In this document: positions 54,521 to 57,444 of the stretch, piece by piece
Layout of the letters: each line of letters opens with the position of its first letter
Numbering within the stretch: the stretch's first letter is position 1
Assembly: GCA_027365105.1 (NCBI GenBank)
Contig: DAHXNZ010000010.1
Span: 1-57,444 of the forward strand
Reading direction: 5' to 3'
Length of the DNA stretch: 57,444 nt
Origin: Thermoplasmata archaeon
Lineage (GTDB): Archaea > Thermoplasmatota > Thermoplasmata > Lutacidiplasmatales > UBA184
Notes under the pieces: model-generated
What the model was told of the DNA's origin: nothing
What the model saw: the letters and a program-made list of their open reading frames with translations, nothing else
Database searches by the model: none
Position numbers and translations under genes: made by a program

Positions 54521-56056
54521 ATGGTCGAGATCACCGAGACGGTCCTGAGGGACGGCCACCAGTCGCTCATCGCCACCCGGATGCGGACCCGCGATATGCT
54601 GCCTGCGGCCGAGCGGCTCGACCGCGTCGGGTACCGTTCCCTCGAGGTCTGGGGCGGTGCGACGTTCGACGTCTGCCTGCGGTTCCTCCACGAGGATCCG
54701 TGGGAGCGGCTGCGCACCCTCAAGAAGGCGATGCCGGATACCCCGCTCCAGATGCTCCTGCGGGGGCAGAACCTGGTCGGCTACCGGCACTACGCCGACG
54801 ACATGGTCCGGGCGTTCGTCCAGGAGGCGGCCCGCCAGGGAATCGACATCTTCCGGGTCTTCGACGCGCTCAACGACCCCGGCAACATGGCGGTCGCCCT
54901 CGCCGAGGTGAAGCGGGCCGGGGCCCGCGCCCAGGCGACGATCTGCTATACCCAGAGCCCGGTCCACACCCTGGAGTCGTTCGTCGCGCTCGGCCACCGG
55001 CTCGCCGAACTCGGCGCCGACGAGCTCTGCGTCAAGGACATGGCCGGCTTCATGCCGCCGGACGAGGGGGGTCGCCTGGTCCGGGCACTGGTCCGGGAGG
55101 TAGGGCTCCCGGTCGTCGTGCACATGCACAGCGCCAGCGGCTTCTCGACGCTCACGGCGCTCGCCGTGGCCGACGCCGGGGCGACGGCGATCGACAGCGC
55201 ACTGAGCCCGTTCGCCGGCGGCGCCTCCCAGCCGCCGACCGAGACGCTGGTCGGGGCTCTCCGCGGCACGGAGCAGGCGACCGGCCTCGATCTCCCGCTC
55301 CTCTCCGATCTGGCGGAGTACTTCCACGGGGTCCTCGACCACTACAGCCCGCTCCTCAACCGGCGGGCGCTCCAGACCGACCCGGGGATCCTCCTCCACC
55401 AGGTCCCGGGCGGGATGTTCTCGAACCTCCTGAGCCAGCTCGCCGAGCAGGAGGCGACCGGCCGGCTCGCCGAGGTGCTCGCCGAGATCCCCCGGGTCCG
55501 GGCCGACCTGGGCTATCCCCCCCTCGTCACGCCGACCAGCCAGATCGTCGGGATCCAGGCGGTGATGAACGTGCTCGCGGGCGGCCGGTACCGGCAGGTC
55601 ACCAAAGAGGTCCGCGACTACGTCCGCGGCCTGTACGGGACGCCGCCCGGCCCGCTCGATCCGGCGCTCAAGACCCGGATCCTCGCGGAGACCCCCGGGA
55701 TCCAGGGCCGCCCGGCCGATTCGCTCGAGCCGGAGCTTAAGCGGGCGATCGCGGCGGTCCGCGCGCTCGTGCCCGCCGCCGACACCGCCGAGGCGCTGTC
55801 CTACGGGCTCTTCCCGGAGGTCTACCGGCGCTACCGGGAGGCCCGGGATCGGGGGATCGACGACACGGTCCTGACGACCGCCGCCCTCGGCCTCCTGGGC
55901 GCGTTCCGTCGGCCCGCGCCGGCCGCGCCCGCCGGTCCGCCGGCGGGGCCGACCGGGAGCGACGGGGGACCGACCCCCTGGGCGTTCGCCGGACGCTCCC
56001 GGCTCCAGAACCAGCGGAGGTGGCTCGATGCGGGTCGTCGTCGTTCGGGGCACTGA
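54521..56056 (+). CDS. Carboxyltransferase (5S-like / PycB / oxaloacetate decarboxylase alpha-like) subunit
   Basis: TIM-barrel carboxyltransferase moving a carboxyl group between biotin and pyruvate/oxaloacetate. Seen: TETVLRDGHQSLIATRMRT (metal-binding Asp), LEVWGGATFDVCLRFL, MLLRGQNLVGYRHYADD, VKDMAGFM (carboxylated or metal-binding Lys region) and VHMHSASGFSTLT with the HxH ligands, then QVPGGMFSNL and TPTSQIVG. The barrel plus the conserved helical tail ends at about residue 455, followed by a Pro/Ala-rich tail. There is no fused biotin domain, since the carrier is separate. Overlaps that carrier gene by 29 nt. Confidence 0.93.
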   Translation: MVEITETVLRDGHQSLIATRMRTRDMLPAAERLDRVGYRSLEVWGGATFDVCLRFLHEDPWERLRTLKKAMPDTPLQMLLRGQNLVGYRHYADDMVRAFVQEAARQGIDIFRVFDALNDPGNMAVALAEVKRAGARAQATICYTQSPVHTLESFVALGHRLAELGADELCVKDMAGFMPPDEGGRLVRALVREVGLPVVVHMHSASGFSTLTALAVADAGATAIDSALSPFAGGASQPPTETLVGALRGTEQATGLDLPLLSDLAEYFHGVLDHYSPLLNRRALQTDPGILLHQVPGGMFSNLLSQLAEQEATGRLAEVLAEIPRVRADLGYPPLVTPTSQIVGIQAVMNVLAGGRYRQVTKEVRDYVRGLYGTPPGPLDPALKTRILAETPGIQGRPADSLEPELKRAIAAVRALVPAADTAEALSYGLFPEVYRRYREARDRGIDDTVLTTAALGLLGAFRRPAPAAPAGPPAGPTGSDGGPTPWAFAGRSRLQNQRRWLDAGRRRSGH

Positions 56057-56627
56057 GCGCACGGAGGTCGAGGTCGACCTGTCGGCCCAGACCGTCTCGA
56101 TCGGGGGCCGGTCCTGGCCGTACCGGCTCACCGAGGACCGGGGCCTCCGGACCGAGCTCGAGATCGCCGGCGAACGGGTGATCGTCGAGGGGTGGCCGGG
56201 CGGGCTCGCCCGTCCGCCCGGCCCGGTCGCGGTCAACGGCGAACGATGGACCGCGGCGGCCGAGGTGGAGGCGCGTTCGGTTCCGGAGCCGGTGGCCGCT
56301 CCACCGCCCCCCGGCGCGGCGCCCCCCCCGACCCCGTCCGGCGGGCTCTCGGAGGCCGAGGCGATCCTGCCGCCGATGCCCGGGCGCATCCTCGAGGTCC
56401 GGGTGAAGGAGGGCGACCGGGTCGAGGCGGGGGCGCTCCTCCTGGTGCTCGAGGCGATGAAGATGCGCAACGAGATCGTCGCGCCCCGATCCGGTCGTAT
56501 CGCCTCGGTCCGGGTGGCCGCCGGCGCCTCGGTGCGGGCCCGGGAACCGATGCTCTACCTGGTCTCCGATGGTTCGGGGAGCCGGGAGGCCGGGTCGAGC
56601 CGGTCGGCCTCCTCGACGGGGTCGTAG
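56028..56627 (+). CDS. Biotin carboxyl carrier protein (1.3S-like)
   Basis: A 199-residue carrier. The biotinylation motif is EAMKM (Lys at about residue 145) inside a normal biotinyl barrel (LPPMPGRILEVRVKEGDRVEAG, APRSGRIASVRVAAGASV). An N-terminal 80-residue beta-rich domain (VVVRGTERTEVEVDL, INGERW-like strands) and a Pro/Ala hinge precede it. Start ATG 56028 lies inside the 5S-like gene. No biotin carboxylase gene follows; the downstream genes are convergent. Confidence 0.93.
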   Translation: MRVVVVRGTERTEVEVDLSAQTVSIGGRSWPYRLTEDRGLRTELEIAGERVIVEGWPGGLARPPGPVAVNGERWTAAAEVEARSVPEPVAAPPPPGAAPPPTPSGGLSEAEAILPPMPGRILEVRVKEGDRVEAGALLLVLEAMKMRNEIVAPRSGRIASVRVAAGASVRAREPMLYLVSDGSGSREAGSSRSASSTGS

Positions 56628-56908
56628 TCGGGATCGGCGGGCTCGGCCTCCGGGGCCGTCGAGGGGCCCGGGGTCCCCGGAGGCGCGACCTGGACACTCG
56701 CCGTCGGTCGCGCCGGCGGGACGTACGGGATCTGATGGAACTCCCAGAGGTAGAGCCCGGCGACGGCCAACGGCACGACCAGCGGCGCCAGGGCCCAGTC
56801 TCCGGGAAGGGCCCGGCTCCCGAGGTAGACCGCGGCGATGGCGAGGAGCCCGAGGATCGCCAGCATGCTGGGGAAGGGGATCCGGGCGAGCCCCCGGGGT
56901 CCGCTCAA
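56555..56908 (-). CDS. Small membrane protein, two TM segments
   Basis: A 117-residue protein starting at TTG 56908, which overlaps the upstream stop (TTGA). Hydrophobic segments are about residues 13-30 (MLAILGLLAIAAVYLG) and 37-52 (LAPLVVPLAVAGLYLW), followed by a Pro-rich and then acidic cytoplasmic or external tail. No family recognised. Its 3' end overlaps the biotin carrier gene by 73 nt in convergent orientation. Probably translated together with the zinc-ribbon membrane protein upstream. Confidence 0.6.
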   Translation of the reverse strand: MSGPRGLARIPFPSMLAILGLLAIAAVYLGSRALPGDWALAPLVVPLAVAGLYLWEFHQIPYVPPARPTASVQVAPPGTPGPSTAPEAEPADPDYDPVEEADRLDPASRLPEPSETR

Positions 56909-57249
56909 TGCCCGGCCCCCCGGGAGGTCGGGGCCGGCCGTCCGCACCCCGAACAACTGGTCGCCCCCGGCGGGTAGGCGGTCCCGCACCAGATGCAGAA
57001 TCCGAGCGGCACCGCTCCCGCCGACCCTCCGGAGGGGAGGGGGCCCGACGGAACGGCGCCCGGCGCAAACGGGGCCGGTCCGATCTGGCTCCGGGTCCGG
57101 GGATGGTAGGCGAGGGCGAGGCTCACGAACATCCAGAGGAGGAGTCCGTAGAACGCGATCGTCGAGAGGCTCGGCAGGAGGAAGTAGATCGCCAGGGCGA
57201 CCCCCAGGAGCACCAGGTTCACCAGCGTGAGCAGGAACCGGTACTGCAA
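56905..57249 (-). CDS. Membrane protein with C-terminal zinc ribbon
   Basis: Two hydrophobic helices (LLTLVNLVLLGVALAIYFLLP and IAFYGLLLWMFVSLALAY) followed by a Pro/Gly-rich linker and a zinc ribbon FCIWCGTAYPPG...CSGCGRP. Such zinc-ribbon membrane proteins are common in Thermoplasmata; the role is unknown. The start is uncertain: TTG 57249 fits the beginning of the first helix (114 residues), while an ATG at 57357 would add 36 basic residues. The last 87 nt of the window hold nothing recognisable. Confidence 0.65.
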   Translation of the reverse strand: MQYRFLLTLVNLVLLGVALAIYFLLPSLSTIAFYGLLLWMFVSLALAYHPRTRSQIGPAPFAPGAVPSGPLPSGGSAGAVPLGFCIWCGTAYPPGATSCSGCGRPAPTSRGAGH

Positions 57250-57444
57250 CGCCCCACCCTCCCCTCCGGCTGAGGCGGGGCATCTACTTGGTGTTTTGTC
57301 CCGGGCAGCCCCGGCGTCGGCTTTGGGATGAAACGAAACTCTGGGAAAGAACTCCATCCTCTGGGACGTAATTCCCTCCGCTGAAACAATATTCGAAGGG
57401 CCGGCTTGGACCCTTCCTCAACCCCTCCGGCCGAGTCCCGAAAG

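Noticed and set aside
52385-56470. 1361-codon open frame antisense to the biotin cluster
   Set aside because: Low-complexity Arg/Gly/Asp translation opposite three clearly conserved enzymes.
52961-56627. Sodium-pumping oxaloacetate or methylmalonyl-CoA decarboxylase
   Set aside because: The membrane beta subunit is absent from the cluster, and both carboxyltransferase types occur together, which better matches transcarboxylase; a remote beta subunit cannot be excluded.

Overview
This window looks like a chromosomal segment of a high-GC archaeon, most likely a Thermoplasmatota lineage outside the classical Thermoplasmatales. The evidence is archaeal: an archaeal-type 16S rRNA gene with no adjacent tRNA-Ala or 23S gene, archaeal RNA polymerase genes (rpoH, an unsplit rpoB, split rpoA'/rpoA''), ribosomal proteins L18e, L13, S9 and L30e, MCM, HerA, NMD3, SepF, PAN, pantoate kinase and archaeal-type riboflavin genes. 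An unsplit RpoB plus an unlinked 16S gene fits Thermoplasmata. The high GC and the secreted YVTN-propeller protein with repeated GLPxGTxWW-type domains suggest a soil or sediment group such as the Lutacidiplasmatales-like clades; that placement is inference.

Layout. 1-3.5 kb: large surface protein. 3.6-5.2 kb (minus): rpl18e-rpl13-rps9-rpoN. 5.2-6.5 kb: structured sequence without a recognisable gene. 6.5-9.2 kb: PRC-barrel protein, glycosyltransferase, HAD hydrolase, coiled-coil protein. 10.1-11.6 kb: HerA. 11.6-20.1 kb (minus): pyrD-pyrK, then pyrG-aspS-mcm-DUF424-nmd3-sepF. 20.2-23.8 kb: ClpB and a SelB/EF1A-like protein without GTPase motifs. 23.8-26 kb: divergent PAN and pantoate kinase. 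26.1-33.2 kb: six-gene membrane complex of the energy-converting-hydrogenase-related (Ehr) type with no nickel ligands. 33.2-36.6 kb: frameshifted TMEM175-like channel, GMP synthase subunit B, PurE and small proteins. 36.7-45.7 kb: tRNA-Lys(UUU) with two apparent non-canonical introns, then rpoH-rpoB-rpoA1-rpoA2-rpl30e-nusA. 45.7-47.2 kb: double HAD ORF. 48.07-49.54 kb: stand-alone 16S rRNA. 49.7-51.8 kb: ribB-ribL-ribC-ribH. 52.2-56.6 kb: biotin ligase plus a 12S-like, a 5S-like and a 1.3S-like (biotin carrier) transcarboxylase subunit with no biotin carboxylase. 56.5-57.3 kb: two small membrane proteins.

How it works together. Most genes are packed head to tail with ATGA-type overlaps, and several promoters have a TATA-like box about 21-30 nt ahead of the start codon, so leaderless translation seems common. 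Information processing (transcription, translation, replication, repair, proteolysis) and nucleotide/cofactor synthesis dominate. Two energy modules stand out: the Ehr-like complex, presumably a redox-driven ion pump rather than a hydrogenase, and the biotin-dependent carboxyl-transfer cluster, which could move a carboxyl group between methylmalonyl-CoA and pyruvate without ATP.

The most novel-looking signal is a roughly 200-nt non-coding element found twice (minus 5541-5340 and plus 47493-47696). Each copy lies on the same strand as, and just upstream of, the promoter of a ribosomal unit (rpl18e operon, 16S rRNA). A third weaker relative may lie at 3580-3790. No CRISPR array, insertion sequence or prophage was seen.
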